NCBI GenBank assembly: GCA_943737045.1
Contig: CALSFV010000312.1
Span: 62,001-126,000 of the forward strand
Origin: Parapristionchus giblindavisi
Taxonomy: Eukaryota; Nematoda; Chromadorea; Rhabditida; Diplogasteridae
Direction of reading: 5' to 3'
DNA length: 64,000 nucleotides
The number at the start of each line of letters is the position of its first letter. The stretch's first letter is position 1. The translations under genes were made by a program, and so were the position numbers. Under the pieces are notes generated by a model. That model was not told the DNA's origin. It did no database searches and saw nothing but the letters and a program-made list of their open reading frames with translations. Below are positions 1 through 11,603 of the stretch, piece after piece.

Positions 1-103
1 AATTAAAAGGAGCACCCTAATAAAACATTGAGAATTGTCTGTAAACTTTTATATTCGTTCCGCGACCCACTTTGCTCATGAACGAACGATGTGAGGATAT
101 GGA

Positions 104-143
104 AATGAAAGATCAAAGATCAAAGATCAAAGACCAAAGATCA
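104..143. repeat. AAAGATC heptamer array
   Basis: Five near-perfect tandem copies of a 7-bp unit lie in the intron just after the last visible exon of the lectin gene. Smaller groups of the same unit sit at 607-630 and 674-690 in its first intron. Confidence 0.85.
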
Positions 144-150
144 AGTTTAC

Positions 151-945
151 CTTCAACACAAGCGGGCTGTTGACAGACAAAGGGCAGGAGTTGTTTGCAG
201 GGCGCGCGACTCCATGTTGGATTCGACCCGGTGGATACCTGTTACAGGTTATATTAGATTATGAGTGACAATTTCAAATGATAGTTGAGCGGTAAAAAGA
301 ACTATCAATAAAATAATCTAAATTCCTCACAGTAACACAATCTCCATCACTCTCTTCAGGCTGGCCAATGGCCCAGAATCCCACGTATTGAGATACGGTA
401 CGACCGTCCGACCACGCGTAAGCACCAGGTTCCCTGAAAGTGGTTAACCCCGTAAAGTTAACCTAAGGTAACATTCACATACCCATTAGTGGATATTCCG
501 ATCCAGAATAGGGGTCGACCAGCGACTTCGGGATCACGAAGAACCTCTCCGAGTTGCTCGTTCTCATGGGGATTTTCGATGTGAGCGAGAGTTGAACCAC
601 GACTGGAAAGATCAAAGATCAAAGATCAGATTCAAGATGTCACTAGTTAAAGGATCTACAATCATATGTTCAAAAGATCAAAGATCAAAATATGATAGAT
701 CAAGGAATATCGAAAATGAATTCGTACCTCCTACAGAAATTATTAGCACTCTTCCAAGAGGCTTCCTTAGCGTATGCCCTTAGACACTTTGCTCCCTCTC
801 TCGTCCATCCCTCAGGGCATGTTAGACTGACGTCATCGTTGATTGATGACGTCGATACATGATTAGATATTGATTGAATAGATGACGTCATCGACATGAG
901 AATGACGATGACTACCAGTGGAGGCCATCCCTTTCGTGTAGACAT
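151..945 (-). CDS. C-type lectin-domain secreted protein (partial at window edge)
   Basis: Secreted or membrane-tethered C-type lectin-like protein. Exons on the minus strand are 728-945, 483-602, 331-433 and 151-238, all joined with GT-AG introns and in continuous frame; at least one further exon should lie near or beyond position 1. Residues 1-25 form a hydrophobic signal sequence. The lectin fold is shown by CPEGW and CLRAY near residue 45, FWIGI in exon 2, WSDG and GQPEESDGDCV in exon 3, and PFVCQQ in exon 4. The loop lacks the WND calcium motif, so sugar binding is uncertain. The first intron carries AAAGATC repeats. Family identity is clear; substrate is unknown. Confidence 0.85.
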
Positions 946-1047
946 CTCAACGGCCGCAGCCGTGAATTAGAGAGAGGTCCTACAACGAAAATATTGGATT
1001 ACGGTATTAATTTCCGAACAAAGGTGGAGCTGAACGATCTACAGCAC

Positions 1048-1265
1048 AGCACGGTCGAGTTTTGAACACGCGCTCCTCTGCGGTGCGCAGCATGACGCAT
1101 TCGTTATTACATTTGCATACGAATATTTTTCAATTCTCAAAATTTTAATCGTGAGTGTGACTAAAAGACAAAACATAGTGACCAAAAATTGATAGGGGTA
1201 CTGTAGCTTTTGAGCAAGATACACAAAAAATGAAGAGCGGGGAAAAATTCAAAAGCTACAGTACA
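1048..1265 (+). repeat. Dispersed repeat, copy 1
   Basis: A ~215-bp segment beginning with CGGTCGAGTTTTG and GACGCATTCG and ending in AAAAGCTACAGTAC. It has an inverted, diverged copy at 6395-6605, and its GACGCATT terminus also resembles the ends of the foldback element near 23.9 and 25.3 kb. Probably a non-autonomous DNA element. Confidence 0.6.
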
Positions 1266-1845
1266 TCGAGTCATTTTAGAACCAGTATGATTTGTGTTTC
1301 ATTTATTTCAGCAAAAATTTAATTTTCGTTTTGCATAGTCATAAAAATTACTTGACTTCACTAACACTCAAGATTAAGATATTGAGGATCGGAAAACATT
1401 GATATGCAGCGGAAATAAATGTTTGTGTATAAAGTAGACTGTGATGTTCTGTAGCAGAGATCACGCAATCATCGAAATTAATAATGAAATCGTGCGATCG
1501 ACGCAATATCGGGTAAAGAAAACTGTTCAAATATTGTTTCTTCGTTCACTGGACCAAGATCTGACAATGCGGTATTCACAATAGAGGAGTCAAAGCGTAT
1601 AACAGATATTGGCAGATAAATAAGATCATTTGAAGACATTAGAGAAAGAATTCATGAGAGAACAGATATCAATGGTTGAAAAAAACTGTGATTCATAAAA
1701 AGATGAAATGAGATAGAAAGAGAAATGAGGAATGGAGAGAATCTCACTCTTGAGGTCATTTGAAGAAAGTGAAGAAGAATACGACGAAAAAGGGAAAGGA
1801 AAGCATGGTTAGCTACCGTGTATGGGTATGGGATATGAAAGTATT

Positions 1846-1900
1846 AGAAGAACAAGAGGGAGAGGGAGAAGGAGAGGGAGAGGTAAAGAGAGAGGTAGAA
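1846..1900 (+). repeat. GGGAGA purine array
   Basis: Purine-only tract of GGAGA/GGGAGA units on the plus strand; similar shorter tracts follow at 2385-2445, 3005-3065 and 3165-3205. Confidence 0.85.
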
Positions 1901-3954
1901 AGGTTGGGCTTGCAGAAAATTAGCAGAATAACAAGAAGGCGCTTAAAAGATAATCTTCTTAAAATGTGGACAAAACATGATGAAATTAGCAACAAAATGG
2001 GGGAGTTGGGAAGAGATCGTAAGATCGTTGTTCTTAAGAGTGAAAGAGAATGATCAGAAACCATAAAGAACTCAACACATCGCGAACCCTATATTCGATA
2101 CAATTAAGATAACTAAATTGGCAAAAACACGATTAATCAGGTCAAAATTTCAATGCATCTCTCTGCCTTCTTTCGTTATTGCCTTTGTTTGAAATGAAAA
2201 TGATCGAGAAGATGTCTGAATAGACTAACGATGAGTGGACATTGCAATTGAGTGAAAGCTCTTGTCGAAGATGAAAAGGAAGGAGTAAACATTAAATGAA
2301 CCCTTAAAGGGAATGAAGAAGAAGAAGGCAAGCAATCTGAAGAAGAACGAAAGAATTGAAACAATGGAAGAAGGAAGATGAGAGGGGTGTTCATGGAGAG
2401 GGATATAAGGAGAGGGAGAGGTAGAGGAGAGGGTGAGAAGGAGTAACGATAGATCAAGAAGTAGAGGAGTCTGTAGCGTGACAGTTCATCTTTCGCTATG
2501 AGACAAAGGACAAGTTCATAAATATCATTGGAATGTGTTATGAGTCGATTGAAGGATCGAAATTTAGATATAGAAAACATGAGGAACGAAACTTGATCGT
2601 GATATAGGACAATCAGTTAAAAATCACGAAAATATCAGAGAATCAGACAAAACTCTTCGTATTTATTCAACACACTCTCTCGCCTCTTTTTCTTTTCTAT
2701 TCACGACTTTGCTAACAGTACACCATATATATAGCATAAAGAGGATTGTTGAATAGTACTCAAAAATGATATGGAGAGGTAAAATGTAGATAAGAGTACC
2801 TGACCGGATAGCAGAAGAGCATTATGAGTAAAGGGTTTAATGGTAGGAGGAAGGATAAAGTTAACTGTGCATGCATACAAGTTGGATTGGATTGAAAGTG
2901 AGAGTAGTCTAATAGAGAAGAAGAGGATAAGCAATGAAGGAATTGGAACGGACGAAGAAACGGATTGATGGAATTGTTGAGTGTTGATATGGATATAAAC
3001 TGTCTAAGAGGGAGAGAGGTAGAGGGAGAGGGAGAGAGAGGTAAAGGGAGAGGTGGAGAGGTAGATGCTATAAGTAGAAGAGAGATCGAGAATCATAAGA
3101 AGCGACAGAGAGGCCTATTGTATTCTGTATTCTTGAACGAGGCCCATATCGTATTGCACCAATCACTGAGGGAGAGAGAGAGGGAGGGGAGAGGAGGAGA
3201 GGTAGAAAGTTTCAGAAGAAGATGAATAGCAAGAAGCTACGCTATATCTTCAATCTGTAGTTGGGTTGGACACAAAAATTTAGCATTTAAAGTACATCTA
3301 CGAACAAAAAAAAGTAAATTTAAAATGAGACATTCTTGGCCGTTTCGAGAGAATTTCACTACAATGGTACATGACGTCCTTGATATATCACAAACTGATT
3401 CATTTTTTCTGCCTTTCCTGTCTATTACAATTAATACGAGTTTATGAATATATTGAGTCTTTGAAACATATATTCATCTATGCCATGGATGATTTCATTC
3501 ACTCACGGGATACTCTCTCATATTTGAGCCTTCGAGGTAATAGATCAACAGATATCATTTAGAAAAGCGAACAATTATTGATCGATGATATTGAGGTTTT
3601 ATGAATCCAAAATAATGTTGCGAGTTCTAATAATCTACTTATTTATCAGATGCTTCAACAAGTTAAATACGATTGAAATGAAGAAATTTGTGCAAGGAGA
3701 AATGCAATGAGCGACAATGGAAATGGAGAAGGTGAAAGAAGTAAAGATAATCCACCAATCTAACAAGAATAGATCTTGCAACGACTCATTCTCCATAGGT
3801 ATATATATATATATATCATCATCATCAATCATCTTCAATAGTGGTAAATCTTACGAGGAATAAACATCAAAAACAAATAAGCGCAATTTTTATAATCACA
3901 ATCGTATCTATCATAGTATATTATAAAGATGACCCCCTCAGGGGGTTAGAGTGC

Positions 3955-4260
3955 ATCCCTCTCCCTCCCCTTCTCTACCTCTCTCTCTCCCTCTCTCTAT
4001 GGCCATACCTCTCCCCTACCGCACCCTACGAACTCTTCGATTCGGACACTCTCTCGTCTCTCTAACTGTCTGTACTCTTTCACTTTCCTCAGCTCTCTCG
4101 TCTCCATTCTAACTCATTCTAATCCCATCAGTCATCAACTTCTCTTATCTTTCCATGCTCTCTCACCTCTCTAACCGTATGTACTCTCTCGCTTTCCCAT
4201 ACTCTCTCAACTCTTCTCTGTCTGGCCCTCTATCACTACTGTATTGTCTCTATAGTGTGG
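3955..4260 (-). repeat. TCTCCC/CTCTCT pyrimidine-rich array
   Basis: Here the pyrimidine strand is on plus, the reverse of the arrays up to 3.2 kb. The 4030-4220 part contains a loose repeat of ACTCTCTC...CTAAC-GT-TGTACTCT units. Confidence 0.7.
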
Positions 4261-5070
4261 TCAAACGGAAATGTTTAAACGGTAAGGACGATTCGGATGG
4301 TCTTACTACAGTTTGATCGTGGTAGATAGAGGAAATTAATGAGAGAGTGTAGATAATTGTTTATGACTGATAAACATAAAATGGAATAGGATAGGATAAG
4401 ATAAGGGAGAGGTGAGAAGAGTTGTACGGAAATCAACTAATGATATTGATATTGCACAGGAATGATGAAGCTGGACTATGAGAAATTTAATCTTGGAGAG
4501 TTTTTTTCTATTCTCTCGAGCAACGAAAGAGGAGCAACGGAAACAAAAAAAAGAGACACACAAAAGTATTTTGACGATAAGTTTAAAGGGGAAGGGATAG
4601 ATAACGATATATTTTGACGATTTATATGAAAAAAATATTAGGTGAACCGTTTCACAAAGCGAGACTAGAGATTAGAGAGAAACATGAGGAAAGGATTCAA
4701 AGGTCCTGTGAAGAACATTGAATACTAAGAGAAAAGGTGTGAATTAATATCCCCATCTCGATTATTCTAATGAATACAAAGAGAATCTCTACACAATCTA
4801 CACCAATCCTTCATTATCAATCTTTCGGATCTTTTGACGTAGAAATGGTGCCAGCTATGAACTTTCCCTTGCTTTTAGTCCGCTCTTCTACCTCCGCTTA
4901 TCTCTCCCCTCCCCTTTAATCTCGATACCTCGGGGGAGGAAAGCTAAACTCGACCCTTATAATCCATCAAAGGGCTAATTTACAGCCTCTAAAACGAAAA
5001 GAGACAATTAAACAGGAAAAAGTGATCGAATTCTGGACGATATCATTTGGAGCTTCATCTTAACGTAGAT

Positions 5071-5187
5071 TAAAGGCATACCCCGAGCTAATTTAAATCT
5101 ATTCACTCTGACAATGCTCTATCGCTTTCTTTGTCTACGAGAGAGAATTGTCAGAGCAGAGAGTAAAAGTAGCTCGGGTGTGCCTCA
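5071..5187. mobile_element. Palindromic MITE family A, copy 1
   Basis: Starts TAAAGGCATACCCCGAGCTA and ends TAGCTCGGGTGTGCCT; the two halves are inverted copies meeting at a CGCTTTCTTTGTC loop with GAGAGA arms. No open frame. Reference-like copy of the family seen about 14 times in the window. Confidence 0.85.
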
Positions 5188-5984
5188 ATGCCTCTGACAA
5201 GAAGTTTTGTACACTCCTCTTGACCGTACACCGCGTCGTGGACCACTGTGTAGGTATGGCACTGCGTAGTCAGCGAACAAAACGGCGTACAATGAATGTC
5301 TACCCTCGTCGTTAAACCACGGAGTACACCACATGTAAAAAACAGAAGTTCCATGATGTATTAAAACTGTAGTGCCTGGTGAGAATGACTAAACTTGTAG
5401 CCCTAGAGGTAGGAACGAGAGAGAGAATTCATGTACAGAGGTGCAGTAAGTAGTTCGAGTCAAGGAGGCAGAACTGTAAATAGATTAAGAAGGTCATCAC
5501 TTTCAAGAGGGTACAATATTGCAGGAACCGCAGTTCTTTTTACCGATTCCCGACCCTTCAAGTGAGTTCCTACTTTTGGGACAAAAATGTGACCACCAAA
5601 AAACATCCTTACTTATTTACGTGTGAGAAGATCAAAATCATAAACATTTCAGAGTTAAAATATCCCCGAAAATATCTTGCGATCTTATTGATATGGTTTC
5701 ATATCGCTTTTGAGCTGTAAATTAGCTAAGACGAAAACAATAGAGAAACGTTCTCGTATATGTAATCTTACTTATTATTAGTTCTCTGCCGTTATTGCCA
5801 CAAGCGAGAGACAACTATACAACATGTCTTTTAAAGAGAGTTTAGAGTAAGAAAGTGGAGGCGAAAGTGCAAAATAATCAAAAAAAAAGTTAAAGAAAAC
5901 GATTGAGAATCGAGCATATCTAGAGTTATTAAGGGAACAATGAGTGAAGATGGAGGAAATCCCGTTCGATTTACAGTTATACCT

Positions 5985-6068
5985 CTACCTTCCTATCTCT
6001 CCCTCTCCCTCTCAACTTCTCCCTCTCTACCTCTCTCTCCATCTCGGGGGGGGGGGGGGGGGGGGGGG
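5985..6068 (-). repeat. Pyrimidine array followed by a G23 homopolymer
   Basis: CT-rich units at 5985-6042 run into 23 consecutive G residues at 6046-6068. Homopolymer length is liable to assembly error. Confidence 0.85.
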
Positions 6069-6394
6069 CACTATTTAGCATCTTCTCCTCCCCACTTTCT
6101 TCTTGGTCTCCGAGACGATCCCTATATTAGATTGACAAGAGATATGAAATAGCTAGTAAGAAGAAGAAGAAGAAAGAGGATAAAAGAGTGAAATTGTCCC
6201 GGATTTCTTTCCTATCTCGACCCTTAATGAACACTGTTTGGGATCGAATTAAGGAATGAACCATGCTATGAGATATACTTATTCAATGAATATTGATTGA
6301 TTCAGGATCATTTTTTCGTTACACATTATTCCTTCAACAAAACGATTGAGCATTGCTCCAAGAAAACTTTTAAGGAATACAAATAAGAGAATGC

Positions 6395-6605
6395 GCGGGA
6401 AAAATAAATATTCAAAAGCTACAGTATTCAGTTTCGGACCTGTGAAATTTTCGTTTAATTACTTTTTAGCAGCTATGAAATTTTTGCCCCAAGATGGGTC
6501 TGATATAATTGAACCTCACGATTAAGAAAGATAAAATCGAAAAATATTCATACACCGAGGAAATATATGAAAGGTGAGCAATGCGTCACTGCACAAAACT
6601 CGACC
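6395..6605 (-). repeat. Dispersed repeat, copy 2 (inverted)
   Basis: Inverted, diverged copy of the 1048-1265 repeat: it shares the CAAAAGCTACAGTA end, the CGAAAAATATTCATA block and the GCAATGCGTCA / CAAAACTCGACCG terminus. Confidence 0.6.
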
Positions 6606-7284
6606 GGACTGTATTGTATTATATGTACATATGAAGTTCGAAATGAGCTATTACAGTAATATCATATACCGCCTAATCAACAACGGGGGCATTCAGAGAT
6701 CAGCCTATGAAGTAGATATAACATTACGTTTTGTGTTTAGGGAAATGAATGAAGATCAAGTACGATGAGATCATAGATAGATGAATAGAAGTGTGAATGA
6801 GTAGAAAGAGTGAATAGACAATGCAGAGGAAGAGTCATGAAAAGAAAGATAACTCTCCTCATTTCACACACTCTCTCGCCTCTTCTTCTTTTCTTTTGTG
6901 ACTTAAACAACAATATATTGCATGAATATCTCGATAATCACAGTGCAAACGATCGAGATGACAAAAAACGTTGAGATTAAAATCAATAACAAGAATATAC
7001 GACTGTCGAATAAGAATACAGAATATTAAGAAATCGTTGGATCCAATAAGATAAATCAATATCGCATACAGGAGTATCGCACTGGAATAATCGAAAGCAA
7101 TCAATATTATTGGATAGATAATCGATAAAACTGAGATGGACTAGAGTATTCCTTCTATCCCTTTGATGAAAGCAAATATGTGTGACTAACACGAAATCCA
7201 AAGACTAAAGTGGACGAAATCAGACACAAAAAGAATGAATGGAAGAGAATAGGAAGTTGAAGATGGATGTAAAGATGAAGATCC

Positions 7285-7532
7285 TCTGAGAGGTAAAGGG
7301 AGAGGGAGAGAAGGAGAGGGAGAGGGAGAGGGAGAGGGACAGAATGAGAAGGAGAGGGAGATATGCGAATAAGGAGAGGTACAGAAGGAGATGTAGATTC
7401 AGAAAGAGTTACGTGTATAGCCCTCCTCTCTCTTAGATCTATCCTATCCAATCGAATGTTTGTTCCCGTATCCCCCTATGGGAGAGGGAGAGATCAAGAG
7501 GGAGAGGGAGAGGGAGAGGGAGAGGTAGAAAG
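7285..7532 (+). repeat. Two GGGAGA purine arrays
   Basis: Near-perfect hexamer GGGAGA runs at 7285-7345 and 7480-7532, separated by ~130 bp of ordinary sequence. Confidence 0.9.
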
Positions 7533-7855
7533 TGGACGCCTGTAGGTTATAGACATAGAGAGTGGCTGAGTATGGTGAAGCTAAACGTAGATTAGGCAAA
7601 TAACCAGAGATGTCCCTGTCCTCTTATCCTTCGAGTACTAGATGATAAGGGAACGACGAGAAACCGGGAACTGACCAAAGCCGGGAAATGATCAGAACGG
7701 GAAAATGACCGGGAAATCAAGACCGGAACCGGGATATAGCAATAGTAAATTGATGTAAGCCGCCTTGGTGTCTGTCTTTGTGTGTGAAAGAGTGAAAGTG
7801 GCTAGTAATGACTAGACGACGAAGTCCTCATACCAATTAACCGGACAATAATACC

Positions 7856-7985
7856 ATGTCGCTCCCTCTCCCTCTCCCTCTCCCTCTCTCCCTCTCCCTC
7901 TCCCTCTCTCCCTCTCCCTCTCCCTCTCTACCTCTCCCTCTCCCTCTACCTCTCTCCCTCTCCCTCTCCCTCTTCCTCACACCTC
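7856..7985 (-). repeat. TCTCCC pyrimidine array (~125 bp)
   Basis: Longest hexamer array here, TCCCTC units with every few copies one extra CTC. Opposite strand orientation to the arrays at 7.3-7.5 kb, so the pair forms a large imperfect inverted repeat. Confidence 0.9.
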
Positions 7986-8237
7986 AGGCAGTCTACCTCT
8001 CCCTCAATCATCATGTCTATTACCAGTTCATTGTTTCCACAGTAAGTGCTATGAGACTTCTTTCGTACACATCTAATGAAATAGGTATCTGATGTATTAT
8101 ATTGTACTTGGTTATAATTGCCCAAGTTTGGTTTTCCATTGCAGTTATTATAAGACTGTGTCTCGAAAGGTTTACAATCAAGTAGGCTTCATGATCTTTG
8201 ATCTTAGAGACAAGGATACTCTGTGATCTTTGAAGCT

Positions 8238-8318
8238 AATGCACCGTTACATTCGTTGGAGACGCGGTGGAGGGGGTTACGGCGTAGGCACGTAAGGCAA
8301 ATGTAACAGTGCATAGCA
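8238..8318. mobile_element. Small TIR element, family B
   Basis: About 75 bp bounded by TGCACCGTTACATT and its inverse AAATGTAACAGTGCA. The GC-rich core GGTTACGGCGTAGGCACGTA recurs inverted near 23,235, within a longer hairpin. Confidence 0.7.
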
Positions 8319-8402
8319 ATTGTTATGATTGTAAGAGTTTACCGTAAAGATAGGTATATCTATACAGATCACTTACAACGGAACAGTAAATCCCAATCTT
8401 AC

Positions 8403-8606
8403 GAATGTAACAGTATAGTAACGAGTTAATGTAGTATCCGGTAGAGTTGTTTCATCTCCATCGTATATGCCATTGTATAGTATTCCTTTCAGTTGAATGG
8501 ACTCAACATCTGAGAGGAAGAACAGGAGTGGATCAAAAATCATCCCCTTCTCTATAGTCCAGTAGTGATTCTCATCAAAGGAATCATCATCTCGAGATGT
8601 ATACAT
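8403..8606 (-). CDS. Possible orphan exon, unknown product
   Basis: A 68-codon open stretch with acidic, non-repetitive composition (TSRDDDSFDENHYW, YNGIYDGDETTLPD) that ends at a good donor (C|GTAAGATT) and follows an AG at about 8625. I could not find partner exons on either side. It may be the remnant of a gene broken up by repeats, or chance. Confidence 0.25.
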
Positions 8607-8740
8607 ATAGACTACTGGTTCAATGGATATTGTTTGGATTTCATCATCATTCTATCGTTTATTGTGATTAGATTACGATTCTATCGTCTTCGAAGAGTCG
8701 ATTCGTACTCAAAAGGACAGTAGCCATTCATTTCATGCAC

Positions 8741-8846
8741 CGGCCACCCCGACCTAATTTGAAACTATCCACTCTGGCAATGCTGTCTCGCTTTCCTTGT
8801 ATGCGAGAGAGCTTGGCCAAAGTGAAGAGTAATATTAGCTTTGAAA
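8741..8846. mobile_element. Palindromic MITE family A, copy 2
   Basis: Diverged palindrome with CCCGACCTAATTTG at the left and AATATTAGCT at the right around the shared CTCGCTTTC / GCGAGAGAG core. Right terminus is decayed. Confidence 0.75.
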
Positions 8847-9602
8847 TATCAACTTGAGAACACATTCGGAAGTCTACGTCTTGTTCTCAAATCCCTTCTT
8901 CTACGGAGTACATTCTAAGTGGTCCGAGAGTCTCTTAAAAATCTCCATACATGAATACAGTTGTTTCTTTCTCTTGTAGACTATGCTAACTATCCCATGA
9001 ATCACTTCCAACAGATCGACAACACTCTCTTCAAAAGACAATGAAGTTTTCAACTCTCAACCGAAGATCCATGAGATCCCCTTAAAGAGCGCAAATATTC
9101 CTTTTCACGTTGTTTCTTTGACAAATCATTGTCTGTCTGAAGATTTTGTCGCGATTCATACCGCAGTCTTCTCTTCATTTCGAAAGTCTCTCAAAATGAA
9201 TGCTCTCTCGCGTGTTTGACTTTCAAAGATAAAACATCGCAATTCTGAATAAGAAATAGTTCAATTATATATCGTAATATCGTCGATTAATATCCGTCCA
9301 TTAGATCTGACCACATCGGAATTACGGAAGTTCTCGGACTATAAAAATATATAGTGAAGAGGGTCTATAACGATCGGTAGTTATGATGAAGAAAAGGGGA
9401 GCGAAGAGGGTAATGAACCGAATCATAATCCCATATTCTATCCTCAGTTTCTTCAACATTTCTTTCAAGGTTAAAGAGGGATAAGGGATCGTAATGGGGA
9501 GTGGTAAGGACAAAATGAGATAAGAGATTTGTGAAAACTGACCGAGACTATTTCATGATTATGTTTATGTCAAAAAACTACAGTTAATTTTCTAAATGTT
9601 GA

Positions 9603-9683
9603 CAGCACTCTCCGAGACGGGGACAGTGAAAGCGTTCTGGGACCAAAATTCAGAGCTAGGTAGATCGAATCCACCCAGTGTTG
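9603..9683 (+). pseudogene. Degenerate tRNA-iMet copy
   Basis: Plus-strand sequence matching the initiator tRNA-Met at 9810-9881 in its D arm (GACAGTGAAAGCG), anticodon arm (TTCTGGGACCAAAATTCAGAG) and T arm (GTAGATCGAATCCACC), with many substitutions. The anticodon CAT is changed to CAA and the acceptor stem does not pair. It lies ~130 bp from, and inverted to, the intact gene. Confidence 0.65.
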
Positions 9684-9809
9684 TTTTGTTTTGCAGTTTC
9701 TCTTACAGAAGCAGCCAAAAATTCTTCTTTTGCTATTTATACTTAATTTTAAAAAGTAGAGTGCAAAGGTCGGATGCATTTTCTGAACGTAAAAATCTGC
9801 AAAAGAAGA

Positions 9810-9881
9810 TAGCAGCGAGTGTTTTCGATCCACCGACCTCTGGGTTATGGGCCCAGCACGCTTCCACTGCGCCACGCTGCT
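9810..9881 (-). tRNA. Initiator tRNA-Met (CAU)
   Basis: 72-nt cloverleaf on the minus strand. Acceptor stem AGCAGCG pairs fully with CGCTGCT, followed by discriminator A. D arm GCGCAGTGGAAGCGT, anticodon stem CTGGG/CCCAG around loop CCCATAA with anticodon CAU. Initiator features are the A1-U72 pair, three consecutive G-C pairs in the anticodon stem and the AUCGAAA T loop in place of TTCG. The T stem has one mismatch (GGTGG/ACACT), a mild oddity. No 3' CCA is encoded, as expected for a nuclear eukaryotic tRNA. Confidence 0.85.
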
Positions 9882-10074
9882 GATGTTTTGTGTTGGTGTG
9901 AGACATACACATATGCGATGGTAGACGAGGTTTCAATTCATCTTTATTCGATGTCATTCAATCATAATAACAATGTGATTATCCTAAAATGAATATAAAA
10001 ATCGTTCGAGGCAGAAGGAATAGATGATGAGAAATATTGCAGCTACCACAGTTGTCTTTGTTCCCCCATTGGAC

Positions 10075-11570
10075 TTAGGTTATGATGATATTGGGACACA
10101 TTGGAGCCAATTGACGAATGCCCGCATTGGCCAGACAAGTACACATCTGTCGTACTACAGGAGTAGTGAATCCAGCTTGAAGGGCACATCCCTTGATATC
10201 AGCTACTATAGCATTGTCAGAGGGTAGATTCAATCCACATCCAAGACGACGTGCACAACTGTTCTGTTGAGTACATCTCATGACACAACCGAATGCACGA
10301 CGACCTGCCTGTAAAGAGAGACAATTCTAGTTAAAGTAATGTTATAGTCGCTGGAGAGTGCACGTATCGACTTGTTTACTTTTTATTCGCCGTTTTTTTC
10401 TCTTTTTTTAATAAATTTTTACTTCTTTACTGTTCAAACACATTTATCAAGATTAAGTTGGCAGCAAAATAAGGTTAGTATTAGGTTTTGAAGAATCATT
10501 TGACAGTTGTATTGATGAAAATAACAAACCTGAAGGAGTACTGTAGCCTGTGCGACTATCCCCGATCTCGTGAGCATGGAATTGATCTCACGGAATGCGG
10601 CCAATTGTGTAGTCTCGGGGAATCGACGAGGAACCATTTGACCAGGAGTGTTCGAACATCTCAAACGGATATGTACAATTCAAAAGGAAAGAAAGTATGA
10701 AAAAAAGGAGAGTTTTCTCTAATTTTCTTTTCTTTTCGCAACTTTTGAACATGACAAATGGCGCGTTGTGACGATTGGTCATTTCTTGATTCATTTCTGA
10801 TAATGGCAGTGTTCGTGAGAATGTTCTTGAGATTAAAGGTGGTGTCCCACGAATATTTTCGTGAATAAACTGTGAAGACAGGATGGTAGCAAAAGTTATA
10901 TAAGTCACCACATACTATTTCTTTTATAATGATTCTGCGTATTGATTGACATAATCACGATTGAAAGATGTTCAATAGTGCAGGGAATGGAGAAAGAGAG
11001 ATGGTAAGGGGCCTAATGAGAGGGCAAAGGTTGAGTGCCGGTAGCAAACTGAACATAAACACACTTTTTACTTACAGTATATGTATGTGGTTCCCCATCT
11101 TTAAGCGAAATAATGATTTGATTTGAGTGTTGAATTTCGCGACCCAGCAGCAAAGCACAATGCACTGTTCCATAATGAATGACTAGTGAAACATATTCGG
11201 AACAATCTCTAGATATCAACTAACATTTGTCCAAAGCTCGCTCTTGAACATGCAAATGTCTGTCGTATTCTATCCATATGTGCAGAGATACAGGCACGAG
11301 CTGCGGGATACGATGCACCGAGATTGGTTACGTGATTTTGGCATCTGCAACACGTGAGATGATTGAAGCCATACTCCGATCTAATTTGATTCTCCGCTCT
11401 GCCCACTCTCTCTCGCTTTATTTGACTACGAGCGAGTGTTGCCAGAGCGGAGAGTAAAATTAGCTTGGGTGTGTTAATGAGAACCCCTTCTTTAATTACT
11501 TTCATTTATACTCAATATTCCTTTGTTGACGATCTAGAGAGTATTAACTACGGTTGTGTCCCCACCTTTA

Positions 11571-11603
<33 letters not shown>

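Larger units (their letters stand above)
946..9600. other. Gene-poor, repeat-rich interval
   Basis: No spliced gene could be built across this interval. The open frames seen are short and mostly translations of GGGAGA/TCTCCC simple repeats, giving Glu/Gly/Arg or Leu/Ser/Pro strings. What it does hold is listed separately: purine arrays, a G23 tract, two palindromic MITEs, an inverted dispersed repeat pair, a small TIR element and one possible orphan exon. Confidence 0.6.

Noticed and set aside
1760..2580. Open frames rich in Glu/Gly/Arg and Leu/Ser/Pro
   Set aside because: They are translations of GGGAGA/TCTCCC repeats on either strand, with no splice or start context.
5190..5354. Cys-containing minus frame (CTPFCSLTTQC)
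   Set aside because: Runs into a MITE, has no partner exons and no signal peptide.
7856..8092. 78-residue frame starting MSLPLPLPLPL
   Set aside because: Pure simple-repeat translation.
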